Shown here: piece by piece, positions 54,788 through 63,906 of the stretch
Position numbering within the stretch: the stretch's first letter is position 1
Layout of the letters: each line of letters opens with the position of its first letter
Origin: DASTBU01 sp035711845
GTDB lineage: Bacteria; Acidobacteriota; Vicinamibacteria; Vicinamibacterales; 2-12-FULL-66-21
Length of the DNA stretch: 64,000 nt
Assembly: GCA_035711845.1 (NCBI GenBank)
Contig: DASTBU010000054.1
Coordinates: forward strand, 17,818 to 81,817
Direction: 5' to 3'
Position numbers and translations under genes: made by a program
Notes under the pieces: model-generated
The model's input: only the letters and a program-made list of their open reading frames with translations
Databases searched by the model: none
What the model was told of the DNA's origin: nothing

Positions 54788-56254
54788 ATGGCGGAAGAAC
54801 GATCCACGGAAATTCGGGACGGACGCGTTCCGCTGGTGCATCTCTTCGGTGAGCCCGGGAATCGCTTCGTCCTCGACATCCACACCAGCAGACTCTTTTC
54901 GGTAACCTCCAGCGAGTACGACGTTCTGAGCCGATGGCGGCGGGGCTCTTCGCTGACGAGCATGATGTCGGAGTATCCCGAAGAAGTGGCATCTCTTCTT
55001 CGGCTGACAACGCAAGGACTCTTCAGTTGCGAGCCACCGCAAACCCTCGCATTCGGAAGAGACTGGGAGGGCGTCGTCGCCAAGATTCAGCACGAACGAT
55101 ATCTCACGATTTTCGAGCTGACTCAGCAATGCAATCTTCGATGTCGATACTGTGTGTTCGGGGGTGGCTTTGAGGACCGCCGGACTCACAGTCCGCTTCA
55201 CATGAGCCTGGACGTGATGCGTATGACGGTGGCAAGTGCACTGGCGCACGGTGACGCCCTGGATGAGATCGCTCTGGGATTTTACGGCGGCGAGCCCCTG
55301 CTTGCATTCGATTTGCTGACAGCTGCAGTCCGCGAGGTTCGCGAACATCAGGGCGACAAACGCGTGGCATTGAATGTCACCACCAACGGTACGTGCCTTG
55401 ACACGAACAAGGCAAGATTCCTTCGGGAGGCGGGGTTCAACGTTCTCCTGAGCGTGGACGGTCCTCGTCACATGCACGACCGCTACCGTGTGTTCGCCGA
55501 CGGCCGTGGGAGCTACAAGGCGACGATGCGAGGGTTGAAAGTATTGCTGGACGTGTTCGACTCGGTGGCCGACGAGAGGATTTCCCTCAACATGGTCGTT
55601 CCGTCGACCTCCTGGCTGCCGTATCTGGAGGATTTCTGGGACGCCGAGCCGTGGGTTCCACGGACCCTCCGCGTCCACGCGTCCATTGTCGATGCGCCGC
55701 CCGCTTTACCTCCGGTGGCGGCACCCATCGGGGAACGCCAAACATTGAAAAGCGAATGGCTCTCGACAGTGCGGCACGGCACTTCTCAGCGAACGCCCTT
55801 GGGTAGCTCTCTCTTCGACTTTCGAATGGCCAAGCTCCATCAGAGAGGGATTTTCGCAAGTCCCCGCAAAACGTTCTTTCCGAACGGCTGCTGTATTCCG
55901 GGGAACCGGAAGGTATTCGTGACGGCTGATGGAGCGTACCGAATCTGCGAGCGAGCATACGGTGTGCCTGCGATCGGCTCCGTACGCCGAGGACTTGATC
56001 TCGAGCAGATCAGGGCGATCGTGGAGCAGTATTCCGAAGCCTCGTGTGTCGATTGCCTGCGCTGCTGGGCCGTGGGTCTCTGCCCGCTGTGTTTTGCCGA
56101 TGCCTATGAGGGTGGACGATTCAACCTGGCTCGAAAGCGTGCTGCCTGCGAGGACGTTCGCAAAGAACTGGAAGCGGATCTGGCGTTGTATGGATCAATT
56201 GTCGAAGACCATCCGGAAAAAGCGGACGAGTGGGACAGGTATGACCTGTCCTGA
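54788..56254 (+). CDS. Radical SAM/SPASM peptide maturase
   Basis: A 488-residue enzyme, probably modifying the small peptide encoded just downstream. About residues 1-90 form an N-terminal domain compatible with peptide recognition (VPLVHLFGEPGNRFVLDIHT). The radical SAM cluster motif CNLRCRYC is at 115-122, followed by the GFYGGEPLLAF glycine loop. The C-terminal SPASM part has CCIPGNRKVFVTADGAYRIC and CVDCLRCWAVGLCPLC plus a last C, fitting the seven-cysteine pattern for two more iron-sulfur clusters. The family includes PqqE, anaerobic sulfatase maturases and thioether-forming enzymes. No transporter or protease is adjacent. Confidence 0.9.
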   Translation: MAEERSTEIRDGRVPLVHLFGEPGNRFVLDIHTSRLFSVTSSEYDVLSRWRRGSSLTSMMSEYPEEVASLLRLTTQGLFSCEPPQTLAFGRDWEGVVAKIQHERYLTIFELTQQCNLRCRYCVFGGGFEDRRTHSPLHMSLDVMRMTVASALAHGDALDEIALGFYGGEPLLAFDLLTAAVREVREHQGDKRVALNVTTNGTCLDTNKARFLREAGFNVLLSVDGPRHMHDRYRVFADGRGSYKATMRGLKVLLDVFDSVADERISLNMVVPSTSWLPYLEDFWDAEPWVPRTLRVHASIVDAPPALPPVAAPIGERQTLKSEWLSTVRHGTSQRTPLGSSLFDFRMAKLHQRGIFASPRKTFFPNGCCIPGNRKVFVTADGAYRICERAYGVPAIGSVRRGLDLEQIRAIVEQYSEASCVDCLRCWAVGLCPLCFADAYEGGRFNLARKRAACEDVRKELEADLALYGSIVEDHPEKADEWDRYDLS

Positions 56255-56301
56255 GGGCCACAATTCAATCGAATGACTGCACTTTTGTAGGAGTCACTGC
56301 C

Positions 56302-56493
56302 ATGAAGGAAGTCAAACGGAGAGAACCAATGACCCTCGTTGTCGGCGCTACCGGCGGTTGCGATTGTGGCTGTGCGTGTTCGACGGCACGCCTCAACGCC
56401 AGCTCCAGAAGCGGCGCCAAATCCAGCGGCCGGGACGGCGGCACTGGCTGCAAGTGCAGCAAGAAGAGCCTGTTCGCCAGCGCCAGAGACTAA
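56302..56493 (+). CDS. Cysteine-rich RiPP precursor peptide candidate
   Basis: A 63-residue peptide 47 bp after the radical SAM gene, with AGGAG 8 bp before ATG 56302. A basic, helical leader (about 1-18, KEVKRREPMTLVVGATGG) ends in GG. The rest is a candidate core with six cysteines: 20, 22, 24 and 26 as C-D-C-G-C-A-C, and 50 and 52 as CKC, separated by a Ser/Gly/Arg-rich stretch. There is no signal peptide. The alternating C-x-C pattern does not match a precursor family I know. Substrate of the radical SAM enzyme is the inference. Confidence 0.7.
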   Translation: MKEVKRREPMTLVVGATGGCDCGCACSTARLNASSRSGAKSSGRDGGTGCKCSKKSLFASARD

Positions 56494-56528
56494 GGGGAGG
56501 TGGTGTTTCCAGCCGCGACTCCGGTGAT

Positions 56529-56554
56529 GACCGCCACCTCTGAAGGTGGCGGTC
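56529..56554 (+). terminator. Perfect 10-bp hairpin after the RiPP gene
   Basis: GACCGCCACC pairs exactly with GGTGGCGGTC around a TCTGAA loop, 36 bp after the precursor stop. There is no T run, so it is a terminator or RNA-stabilising element by position, not by full signature. Confidence 0.5.
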
Positions 56555-56758
56555 GCTGCGCTGAGGCTCGACTGAACGCTACCGTCGCGCGGATGGTCGT
56601 CCCCGTTCAGTCCCAATACCAGACAATGATCAGGCCTGTCCCTCGCAGGCCGAACACATCGGTCCCGTTCCTGACGGACTAACGGGACCCGGTTTGCTGA
56701 ACGTCGGCCGCTCGATCCTTCCGGAATCGTTTCACCGATAGAGACTATACTGCGGCAA

Positions 56759-57085
56759 GTGCCCAGCGCCGCGAGCCACATCGTCCTCGTTCTCGTCCTT
56801 GCGGTCGCGCACTGCTCCGCATGGGACCGCGTCCATGGAGGGCGAGGATCGGCTGGTCTAGACGGGCGCGCGGACTTTGTCTTCCGTGCGCCTAAAACGC
56901 CCCCGGTAGTGGTCATTCGGCTGAAGGATACCGCTCTGGGTGGCTTCACGTGGGCGGACGCGGCGCAGGTTCCGGGCTTGCCCCTCATCGCAGTTTCGAC
57001 GGCCGATATCGCCGCGGGCGCGCAGGCGTGCCTCGAGCACCCAGGCGGATCACCGCTCGCCGCACGCGCCCCACCGCTGGGCTGA
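56759..57085 (+). CDS. Hypothetical secreted protein
   Basis: A possible 108-residue protein starting at GTG 56759, with a short hydrophobic N-terminal segment (HIVLVLVLAVAHCS) and no other recognisable motif. A TATACT box lies 7 bp upstream, too close for an ordinary leader. Codon third positions are GC-rich like a real gene here, but there is no strong ribosome binding site. It may be spurious. Confidence 0.4.
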   Translation: MPSAASHIVLVLVLAVAHCSAWDRVHGGRGSAGLDGRADFVFRAPKTPPVVVIRLKDTALGGFTWADAAQVPGLPLIAVSTADIAAGAQACLEHPGGSPLAARAPPLG

Positions 57086-57236
57086 TTCCGAATCACGAAG
57101 AGCGGGACGACGCCTCGGTGCAGCCGAAGCTGGCCGTCGTACGTCCGTGAGGGCATCGGTTCGTGTGGGAGACAGGAATGAAGCAAGTCGTGCATCCACC
57201 GCCGGGAGTGAAGCCGCTCAGCACGGTACGCTGACC

Positions 57237-58973
57237 ATGCACTCGTACGACCTCATCCTGACGCTCACCGGCGGCCTCGGCGGCGCACTGATCCTCGGCT
57301 ACCTGACGCAGCGCCTCGGTCTATCGCCCATCGTGGGGTATCTGCTGGCCGGAACGCTCGTCGGTCCGCACACCCCAGGCTTCGTAGCCGATACGGCCCT
57401 GGCCGAGCAACTAGCCGAGGTCGGCGTCATTCTGCTGATGTTCGGCGTCGGCCTCCAGTTTCACATCGGAGAACTGCTCGCCGTTCGTCATGTGGCCGTT
57501 CCAGGAGCGGTGGCCCAGAGTACTGTCGCCACTGTCCTGGGCGTGCTGGTGGTGCGCGCGTTTGGATGGGACTGGTCCGCCGGGCTGGTCTTCGGGATGG
57601 CGCTGGCAGTAGCCAGCACGGTGGTGCTCGTACGGGTCCTTTCCGACAACAACGACCTGCACACGCAGGCGGGCCACATTGCCGTGGGGTGGCTGGTTGT
57701 CGAGGACCTGTTCACCGTGGTCGCGCTGGTGCTGCTTCCAGCCCTCTTCGCACCGGCCACGACGGACGCGCCAATCTGGGCCGCGCTCGGGCTCACGGCC
57801 GTCAAGGTGACCGCGCTCGTCGCGTTCACGGCCCTGGTCGGGACCCGCGTCATTCCGCGGGTCCTCGATTACGTGGCCGACACGCGATCGCGTGAGCTCT
57901 TCACGTTGACCGTCCTGGTGATCGCCTTGGGGATTGCCGTCGGCTCGTCGCTGATCTTCAGTGTCTCGATGGCGCTCGGGGCATTTCTGGCGGGGATGGT
58001 GGTCGCGCGTTCCGATTACAGCCTGCGTGCCGCATCCGAAGCGCTGCCCATGCGGGATGCGTTTGCCGTTCTCTTCTTCGTCTCTGTCGGCATGTTGCTG
58101 GATCCCGGCTCGTTGATGGCTTCGCCGGGCCTTGTCGTCGGCTCGCTGCTGATCGTGCTCGTCGCGAAGCCGCTGGTGGCGCTGCTGTTCGTGTGGATGA
58201 TGAAGTACCCGTTCCGGACGGCGTTGACGGCTGGCATTGCCCTGGCCCAGATCGGCGAGTTTTCGTTCATCCTCGCATCCATGGGACGAGACCTGGGCGT
58301 GCTGACGACAGAAGCCACCAACGTGCTCGTCGCGACCTCGATCGCCTCCATCGTCTTGAATCCGGTGGCGTACCGGACCATTCGGCCGATCGAGCGGTGG
58401 GTGGCCGCACGGCCGCACCTGTGGGAGCGTGTGAATCGGCCCGCCTCGGTTCCGGCCGATCTCGAGGCACCGCGCTCGGAACGCGTCGCCGATCCGAGCC
58501 ATCGCGCGGTCGTGATCGGATTCGGCCCGACGGGACGGACCGTCATGCGGCTGCTGCGCGACAACGGCATCACGCCAACAATGATCGAACTGAACATGGA
58601 GGCGGTCCGGGCTCTGCGACAGGACGGCATTGACGCGATCTATGGCGATGCCACCCGTCCCGAGACGCTCGAGGCAGCTGGAGTCTCGAAGGCTGGGAGC
58701 CTGATCCTCGGCTCCGCCGGCATGTCAAACAGCGCGGAAGTCATTCGCACGGCTCGTCGCTTGAATCCGCGCGTCCGAGTCCTGGCACGGGCATCGTACC
58801 TGCGCGACGTGCCCACGTTGAAGGAGGCGGGCGCCAACAGCGTCTACTCAGGGGAAGGCGAGGTCGCGCTCGCCTTCATCGAAGACATTCTCGACAACCT
58901 GGGCGCCACACCAGAGCAAATCGACAGGGAGCGTGCGCGGGCGCACAGCGAGTTGGCCGGAGACGCGACATGA
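57237..58973 (+). CDS. CPA2 family cation:proton antiporter with TrkA-N domain (KefB/YbaL-like)
   Basis: A 578-residue transporter. About twelve hydrophobic segments (residues 5-390) carry the CPA2 pattern: LGLSPIVGYLLAGTLVGPHTPG, EVGVILLMFGVGLQFH and VGWLVVEDLFTVVAL. The C-terminal cytoplasmic RCK/TrkA-N domain has a nucleotide-binding GFGPTGRTVMRLL and an acidic strand ending TMIEL (about 420-460). KefB/YbaL proteins export potassium or protons in response to ligand. It is the first gene of an operon-like run with DUF1538, PII-like and stress-protein genes. Confidence 0.9.
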   Translation: MHSYDLILTLTGGLGGALILGYLTQRLGLSPIVGYLLAGTLVGPHTPGFVADTALAEQLAEVGVILLMFGVGLQFHIGELLAVRHVAVPGAVAQSTVATVLGVLVVRAFGWDWSAGLVFGMALAVASTVVLVRVLSDNNDLHTQAGHIAVGWLVVEDLFTVVALVLLPALFAPATTDAPIWAALGLTAVKVTALVAFTALVGTRVIPRVLDYVADTRSRELFTLTVLVIALGIAVGSSLIFSVSMALGAFLAGMVVARSDYSLRAASEALPMRDAFAVLFFVSVGMLLDPGSLMASPGLVVGSLLIVLVAKPLVALLFVWMMKYPFRTALTAGIALAQIGEFSFILASMGRDLGVLTTEATNVLVATSIASIVLNPVAYRTIRPIERWVAARPHLWERVNRPASVPADLEAPRSERVADPSHRAVVIGFGPTGRTVMRLLRDNGITPTMIELNMEAVRALRQDGIDAIYGDATRPETLEAAGVSKAGSLILGSAGMSNSAEVIRTARRLNPRVRVLARASYLRDVPTLKEAGANSVYSGEGEVALAFIEDILDNLGATPEQIDRERARAHSELAGDAT

Positions 58974-59083
58974 AGGAGCCAGATGTCAAAGCTCTCGAGC
59001 CGGAGTCGAGTCGACTACGGACTGGCCGGCTCGGGCGACGGCGCTCCCCGCGCGACGTCGTTATTCTCGAGAACCGATCATGA
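58970..59083 (+). CDS. Possible coupled small ORF of 37 codons
   Basis: ATG 58970 overlaps the antiporter stop (ATGA). The product is charged (MKEPDVKALEPESSRLRTGR) and has no known motif. Another frame starts at 58983 behind AAGGAG. These may be leader or debris ahead of the DUF1538 gene. Confidence 0.25.
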   Translation: MKEPDVKALEPESSRLRTGRLGRRRSPRDVVILENRS

Positions 59084-59109
59084 TGCCCTCACGCTGATCC
59101 TCGGTACAA

Positions 59110-59808
59110 GTGGCCATGCTCGCATTTCTGCGAACCAGATTTCCGGAGGTTGCCACGGCCGTCGCGCCGCTCGTTGGTGTGGTGTGCGCACTCCAGCTGC
59201 TCCTCGTCCAAGCGTCCGCGGCGCTGTTCATCCAGTTTCTCCTCGGATCTTTGCTGGCGATGCTCGGAATGCTGCTGCTCTTCGCAGGGATTGACGTCGG
59301 GATTCTGCCCATGGGGAGGTTCATCGGTGCGGAGCTGCCGAAGAAGGGATCGGTGTGGTTGATTCTCGGGGTGGCGTTCGCGCTCGGATTCGCGACGACT
59401 GTCGCAGAACCTGATGTCCTCGTGCTCTCCAGTCAGGTGGAAGCCGCGTCGGACGGCGCTCTCAGGGGTCAAACCCTGATCTACGTCATCGCCGCTGGCG
59501 TGGGACTCTTCGTGGCGATTGGACTCCTGCGCGTGGTCAAGGGATTCTCCATGACTGCGCTTCTGGGGGGTGTCTACGCCTTGATGATCGTACTGTCCCT
59601 TCTGGCGCCCGGGAACTTCGTCCCGCTGGCGTATGACGCCGGCAGCGTCACGACCGGTGTCCTCACAGCGCCCGTCGTGCTCGCGCTGGCATTGGGTCTC
59701 ACCTCCGTTCTGTCCGAACGGTCGGCGGTCTCGGATGGATTCGGGCTTCTGGGGCTCGCGTCGGTGGGACCCATCATCACCGTTCTCCTGTTGAGCCTCC
59801 TGCTATGA
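59110..59808 (+). CDS. DUF1538 family membrane protein 1
   Basis: A 232-residue integral membrane protein with about six to seven hydrophobic segments. The conserved DUF1538 parts are GIDVGILPMGRFIGAELPKKG and VAFALGFATTVAEPDVLVLSSQVEAAS, the acidic pair AEPDV being likely functional. Start GTG 59110 or ATG 59116; neither has a good ribosome binding site. It is followed by a second copy with 4-bp overlap. DUF1538 genes are commonly found in pairs beside PII-like genes and are thought to be transporters, though their substrate is unknown. Confidence 0.82.
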   Translation: MAMLAFLRTRFPEVATAVAPLVGVVCALQLLLVQASAALFIQFLLGSLLAMLGMLLLFAGIDVGILPMGRFIGAELPKKGSVWLILGVAFALGFATTVAEPDVLVLSSQVEAASDGALRGQTLIYVIAAGVGLFVAIGLLRVVKGFSMTALLGGVYALMIVLSLLAPGNFVPLAYDAGSVTTGVLTAPVVLALALGLTSVLSERSAVSDGFGLLGLASVGPIITVLLLSLLL

Positions 59809-60544
59809 GCAACACGCTGACACTCGCGGAACTCGGCAGCCTGGCGCGAAGCGTCGCCCTGGCCGTCATCCCGCTGGCCGCGCTGTTCGTGGTGTTTCAG
59901 CTGCTGTTTCTCAAATTGCCCACGCGGGAGGTGTCGCGGATCTGACCGGGACGCTCATGGCGTCAACCGGGCTCTTCCTGTTCTTATGGGGGGTGAGCCT
60001 CGGATTCCTGCCATTCGGCAGGGCGATTGGCGAGACTGTCGGCTCGCTTCCCGAGAAATGGCTGCTCGCACCGTTCGGGATGCTCCTGGGATTCGTGACG
60101 ACCTGGGGTGAGCCCGCGGTTCGCATCCTGGCCAACCAGGTCGAGGAGGCTTCAACAGGTTCCATTCGGCGATCCTTGGTGCTCTGGGTGGTCTGCCTGG
60201 GCGTCGCTCTCGCCGTCGGCGTCGGGATGCTGAGAATCGGCTACGGAATCCCGCTGCTGTACCTGCTCGTACCCGGCTACGGGCTCGTGGTTGCGATCAT
60301 GCGGTGGAGCGATCGGCGGTTCGTGTCGATCGCGATCGACGCCGGTGGTGTGGCAACCGGCCCCTTGGCGAACACCTTTCTGTTGGCGCTGCCGCTCGGC
60401 GCATCATCGGCGGTGGGCAATCAGGATCCGCTCGTCCAGGGTCTCGGCCTCGTGGCGCTCATCGCGCTCGCGCCCCTGATTTCGGTGATGACGCTGGGGC
60501 TGGTCGTCGGCTGGAAGGAGCGCCGAAAGGAGTCAAGGACATGA
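59805..60544 (+). pseudogene. DUF1538 family membrane protein 2, frameshifted
   Basis: ATG 59805 overlaps the upstream stop by 4 bp and encodes the N-terminal helix ending FQLLFLKLPTREVSRI, stopping at 59945. The rest continues in another frame, from ADLTGTL through STGLFLFLWGVSLGFLPFG to VVGWKERRKESRT, with the DUF1538 motif GFVTTWGEPAVRILANQVEEA. A one-base loss near 59930 would join the two into about 245 residues. No slippery sequence is present, so programmed shifting is unlikely. The last four bases overlap the PII-like start. Confidence 0.75.
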
Positions 60545-60876
60545 CCGATGCCTCTCTGATCGTGAGTGTCATCCGGAAAGGGTGGGGAAGCACGGTACTC
60601 GACGCGTCGGTGAAGGCGGGCGCGCGAGGTGGCACCGTGCTCTTTGGACGTGGAGCGGGCATCCACGAACAGGAAAAGATCTTCGGCATGTCGATCGAGC
60701 CGGAGAAAGAGATCGTACTGACGGTGGTCTATGCCGACAAGGTCGACACCGTCCTGAACGAGATCGTGCGGGCCGCGGAGCTGAATGACACCGGGCGGGG
60801 GATCGCGTTCGTCATTGCTGTCGAGAAAGTCGTAGGGGTGGCTCATTTCATGAGACACCAGCCCGACGAGGGGTGA
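60541..60876 (+). CDS. PII-like signalling protein
   Basis: A 111-residue PII-fold protein. It starts by 4-bp overlap with the DUF1538 frame end. The body has the PII-type SVIRKGWGSTVLDASVKAG first strand and helix, GGTVLFGRGAG in place of the T-loop Tyr51 region, and FVIAVEKVVGV near the C-terminus. The uridylylation tyrosine of GlnB is absent. PII proteins bind ATP/ADP and control channels by docking; here the likely partner is the adjacent DUF1538 pair. Confidence 0.82.
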   Translation: MTDASLIVSVIRKGWGSTVLDASVKAGARGGTVLFGRGAGIHEQEKIFGMSIEPEKEIVLTVVYADKVDTVLNEIVRAAELNDTGRGIAFVIAVEKVVGVAHFMRHQPDEG

Positions 60877-60883
60877 GTGGGGC

Positions 60884-61812
60884 ATGGAACCGTTCAAGAG
60901 CATTGTCGTTGACATCGACGCGACCGTGGCGCTGCGCACCCCGCTCTCGAGTGCGCCATCGGTCTGGCACGGGGCTCGGGGGCCAGACTCACCATCACGG
61001 ATGTCATGACCGTTCCGGCGTACGCACGCCGCTATCTGGCCGCCGACGTCGAGGAGGAGATGGTCCGCCGTCGTCGCCAGCAGCTGGAGCGCATTGCGCG
61101 TGCCGTGACAGACGTACATACCGAGCCCAAACTCCTTGTCGGCCGCCCTGCGACGGTACTCATCCAGGAAGTCCTGCGCTCCAACCACGATCTCCTGCTG
61201 CGGTCACATGCACGTGACGCGGCGCCAGCCGGCCCACAGTCATTCGGGGCGGTGGATATGGAACTGCTGCGGAAGTGTCCGTGCCCGGTGTTCCTGGTGC
61301 GCCATGGCGGCGTTCCCCCGCATCCGCAGATCGCCGCGGCGGTCAATGCCAGCACCGAGGAAACATCCGAGCGCGAACTGAACATCAACATCGTCGAGCT
61401 GACGCTGCGCATGGCCGAACTCCTGGAAGGTGTGCCCACGCTGCTGCAGGCCTGGGCGCCGTTCGCCGAACGCATGGTCCGTGGGCACTCCTCGGACGAT
61501 GCGTTTGCCGCGTATGTGGAAGACGTGCGGCAACGGACGGCTGGGGACCTCCGGCACCTGGCGCACTCCTTCGGCGACCGGCTCTCAGGCGTGCAGACGG
61601 TGCACCGCCGGGGCCAACCTGAAGTCGTCATCCCGGAGTTCGTTGTGGCTCAGGGCATCGACCTGGTGGTCATGGGGACGGTCGCCCGTGGCGGCTTCGC
61701 CGGCTTGCTGCTCGGCAACACCGCGGAACGCGTGCTGAGGAAGCTCCCCTGTTCAGTCCTGGCCGTGAAGCCCGACGGGTTCGTCAGTCCGGTGGGACTC
61801 GACGTCGTTTAG
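60884..61812 (+). pseudogene. Universal stress protein, tandem UspA domains, frameshifted near the N-terminus
   Basis: ATG 60884 starts MEPFKSIVVDIDATVALR, a typical UspA first strand, but this frame stops at 61009. From about 60930 a shifted frame gives HPALECAIGLARGSGARLTI and then runs open to 61812. It covers the rest of domain one and a second UspA domain ending VVMGTVARGGFAGLLLGNTAERVL, the usual ATP-binding G-2x-G-9x-G region. A one-base change near 60930-60945 joins them into about 308 residues. It follows the PII-like gene by 7 bp. Confidence 0.7.
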
Positions 61813-62063
61813 CAGGCCGAACGTTGTCGCACGGTTTCGCAGGATCCGACGTCAGTGAAGCGAGCGCGATTGCGCTGATCCGGCTGTTCAACGCTGCTTG
61901 TATGAAGAGCGGATAATTCCGCATCAGCCGGCATTTTTCCGCGGTCAAGCGACGGATGTGCGACAGCGGGATCGATTGCCACTGGCATTTGGGCCCTTTC
62001 ATGTCCGGTACGGACGCTGCACTCGAGATGTGACCGGCAGGTTGTTCGGCCACGGAAGAGATT

Positions 62064-62564
62064 ATGTACGCTTTCTGCCCTTTGCGCCGATGGGTGCCCC
62101 TCTCGCTTCTTCTCGTTCTGTTCTCGGGGCTCGCGGGCTCTGGAGGAGGCGCACGGCTCCAGGCGGTTAGCCCTGTTTCAGGTGCACCTCAGGAGCCCCA
62201 AATCGCGACCGATCCGGGTTTCCGCGAGTTGAAGGGGGCTCTTCTCGAAGGCATCCCTGAATTCCCCGCATACCCCGGTGCCACACTCATTGGCTCGGCC
62301 GAGCGTAACAGGCCTGATGAGAAGAATCGTGGCTATCGCATCAAATGGACTACCGTCGACAGGCCCGCGCGGGTGATGGCCTGGTACGCGAAGACGCTTC
62401 CGCGCTCCGGGTGGACCTACGTGCCAGACGACGACCCGGAGGAAGAGGATGAACTGGAGGCAAAAATCGCGAACGCCACGTTCTCCGGTTACCTCGAAGC
62501 AGAGACGGAGGACTACCCCAACAGAGAAGTCACAGACATAGTCGTGGTGCTTGCTCGCAAGTAG
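62064..62564 (+). CDS. Secreted hypothetical protein
   Basis: A 166-residue protein: a signal peptide (about 10-28, VPLSLLLVLFSGLAGSGGG), a linker, then a body with GIPEFPAYPGATLIGS, RIKWTTVDRPARVMAWYAKTL and GWTYVPDDDPEEEDE. The pattern, in which a P-x-YPGA segment is followed by a WY..L..GW, is common among secreted proteins of unknown role in such genomes. It precedes the phosphoesterase gene by 20 bp, so the two may be cotranscribed. Confidence 0.72.
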   Translation: MYAFCPLRRWVPLSLLLVLFSGLAGSGGGARLQAVSPVSGAPQEPQIATDPGFRELKGALLEGIPEFPAYPGATLIGSAERNRPDEKNRGYRIKWTTVDRPARVMAWYAKTLPRSGWTYVPDDDPEEEDELEAKIANATFSGYLEAETEDYPNREVTDIVVVLARK

Positions 62565-62584
62565 CCACGTCGTGCGGGGGCAAG

Positions 62585-63640
62585 ATGGGGACACCTCGTA
62601 GCTGCGCCGTCGCTCTGGGGGCGACATTTCTTCTGACGATCAGCGCCGTTGGCATACCGCCTGACACGCCAGAGTTTACGTTCGGCGCAGCAGGTGATTT
62701 CGGCACGGGCCGCGCTTTCAAAGCCACTGTTGGTGCGGTGCAGCAGCGGAACCCCGATTTCTTCATTGCGCTGGGCGACCTCACGCAGAGCTCGACAGGT
62801 GAAGAGGCATGGTGCAGGTACTGGAACGACCACCTGACGTCCACGAGACTCCTCATCGTCCCTGGCAATCACGATACTGACATCGCACGCTACGTCCGGT
62901 ATTGCGGCAGTCCGTTCCAGGCGATGATCACCGGCACGTACCCGTGGCAACACTATTTCGACTACCCGCCAGCGACTCCACTCGGTCGATTCATCGTCGT
63001 CTCTCCGAGCATTGCGAACGGCGTGCCCGTCGTGACGGATTACTCTGCGGGCACACCGGGCTTTGCGTTCGTCGCGAATGCTATCGACAACGCAAGGAGG
63101 AGTGGACTGAAGTGGGTCGTTGTCAGCATGCACAAGAACTACATCGCCACTTTCGTCAAGCGCAACGAGGTAAGTACCGATCGGGGTCGGACCTTTATGA
63201 CCATGCTCCTCGACAAAAAAGTCGACCTGATCCTGCAGGGTCATGAACACGGGTACGCGCGAAGCAAACAGCTGACGACCAATCCTTCAACGTGTCCTGT
63301 GCTACCAGTGAACACGTTCAACGCCGCCTGCGTCGTTGATGGAGATAACGATCTTGTCAAAGGTGCCGGCACGGTCATCCAGATCATCAGCACAGGGGGG
63401 AAAGGGCTGCGGCTGGTCGAGCGTTCCGACTCGGAACATCAGTACTTCGTCGACAACTTTCGAGACGCGGACAGCGAGACCTGGGGATTTGGGGAGTTCA
63501 CAGTGACGCCCACAGAACTGTCGTTCTCATTTGTCAGGTCCGCGGGACAGGGGTTCAACGAATCATTCCGCATCAAAGAGCAGCATTTCACTGAAGAGAT
63601 GTCGCCTCGGCACCGGGGAGTGTCGGAGCAGCGAGAGTGA
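62585..63640 (+). CDS. Secreted calcineurin-type metallophosphoesterase
   Basis: A 351-residue secreted phosphoesterase with a dinuclear metal site. A signal peptide (about 8-24) precedes the motifs AAGDFGTG, IALGDLTQ, VPGNHDTD and, near residue 220, LQGHEHGYAR. The catalytic-domain length fits purple-acid-phosphatase-like or Icc-like members. The last 60 residues are a C-terminal extension with FSFVRSAGQGFNESF. Substrate unknown. It is the last gene of the window and is followed by the repeat. Confidence 0.88.
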   Translation: MGTPRSCAVALGATFLLTISAVGIPPDTPEFTFGAAGDFGTGRAFKATVGAVQQRNPDFFIALGDLTQSSTGEEAWCRYWNDHLTSTRLLIVPGNHDTDIARYVRYCGSPFQAMITGTYPWQHYFDYPPATPLGRFIVVSPSIANGVPVVTDYSAGTPGFAFVANAIDNARRSGLKWVVVSMHKNYIATFVKRNEVSTDRGRTFMTMLLDKKVDLILQGHEHGYARSKQLTTNPSTCPVLPVNTFNAACVVDGDNDLVKGAGTVIQIISTGGKGLRLVERSDSEHQYFVDNFRDADSETWGFGEFTVTPTELSFSFVRSAGQGFNESFRIKEQHFTEEMSPRHRGVSEQRE

Positions 63641-63906
63641 ATGTCCCTCCGCACCTGCCTCACCTGTCCAGCGCGCGGCCCGAGATGCCACACGTATCGG
63701 CCGTATCGGTCAACCAGGCGCTCTACCGACCGGCAAGGTCGCGGCAGCCCCATCACGCTGCCGGCGTTTGCCGAACGGCACTGGCTGCCGGCTACGCAGC
63801 GGATGACACGTCGGGCCGCCAAGAATCCGCCGTCGGTCAGAGTGCAGAGCGCCGGTCGAGGCTAAGTCCTGCGTTTCACAATTACGATGACGTCTCGGCC
63901 GCCGAT
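63641..63906. other. Downstream region without a gene
   Basis: 266 bp after the phosphoesterase. Short frames are open but show no motif or start signal. The dispersed repeat begins at its end. Confidence 0.4.
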
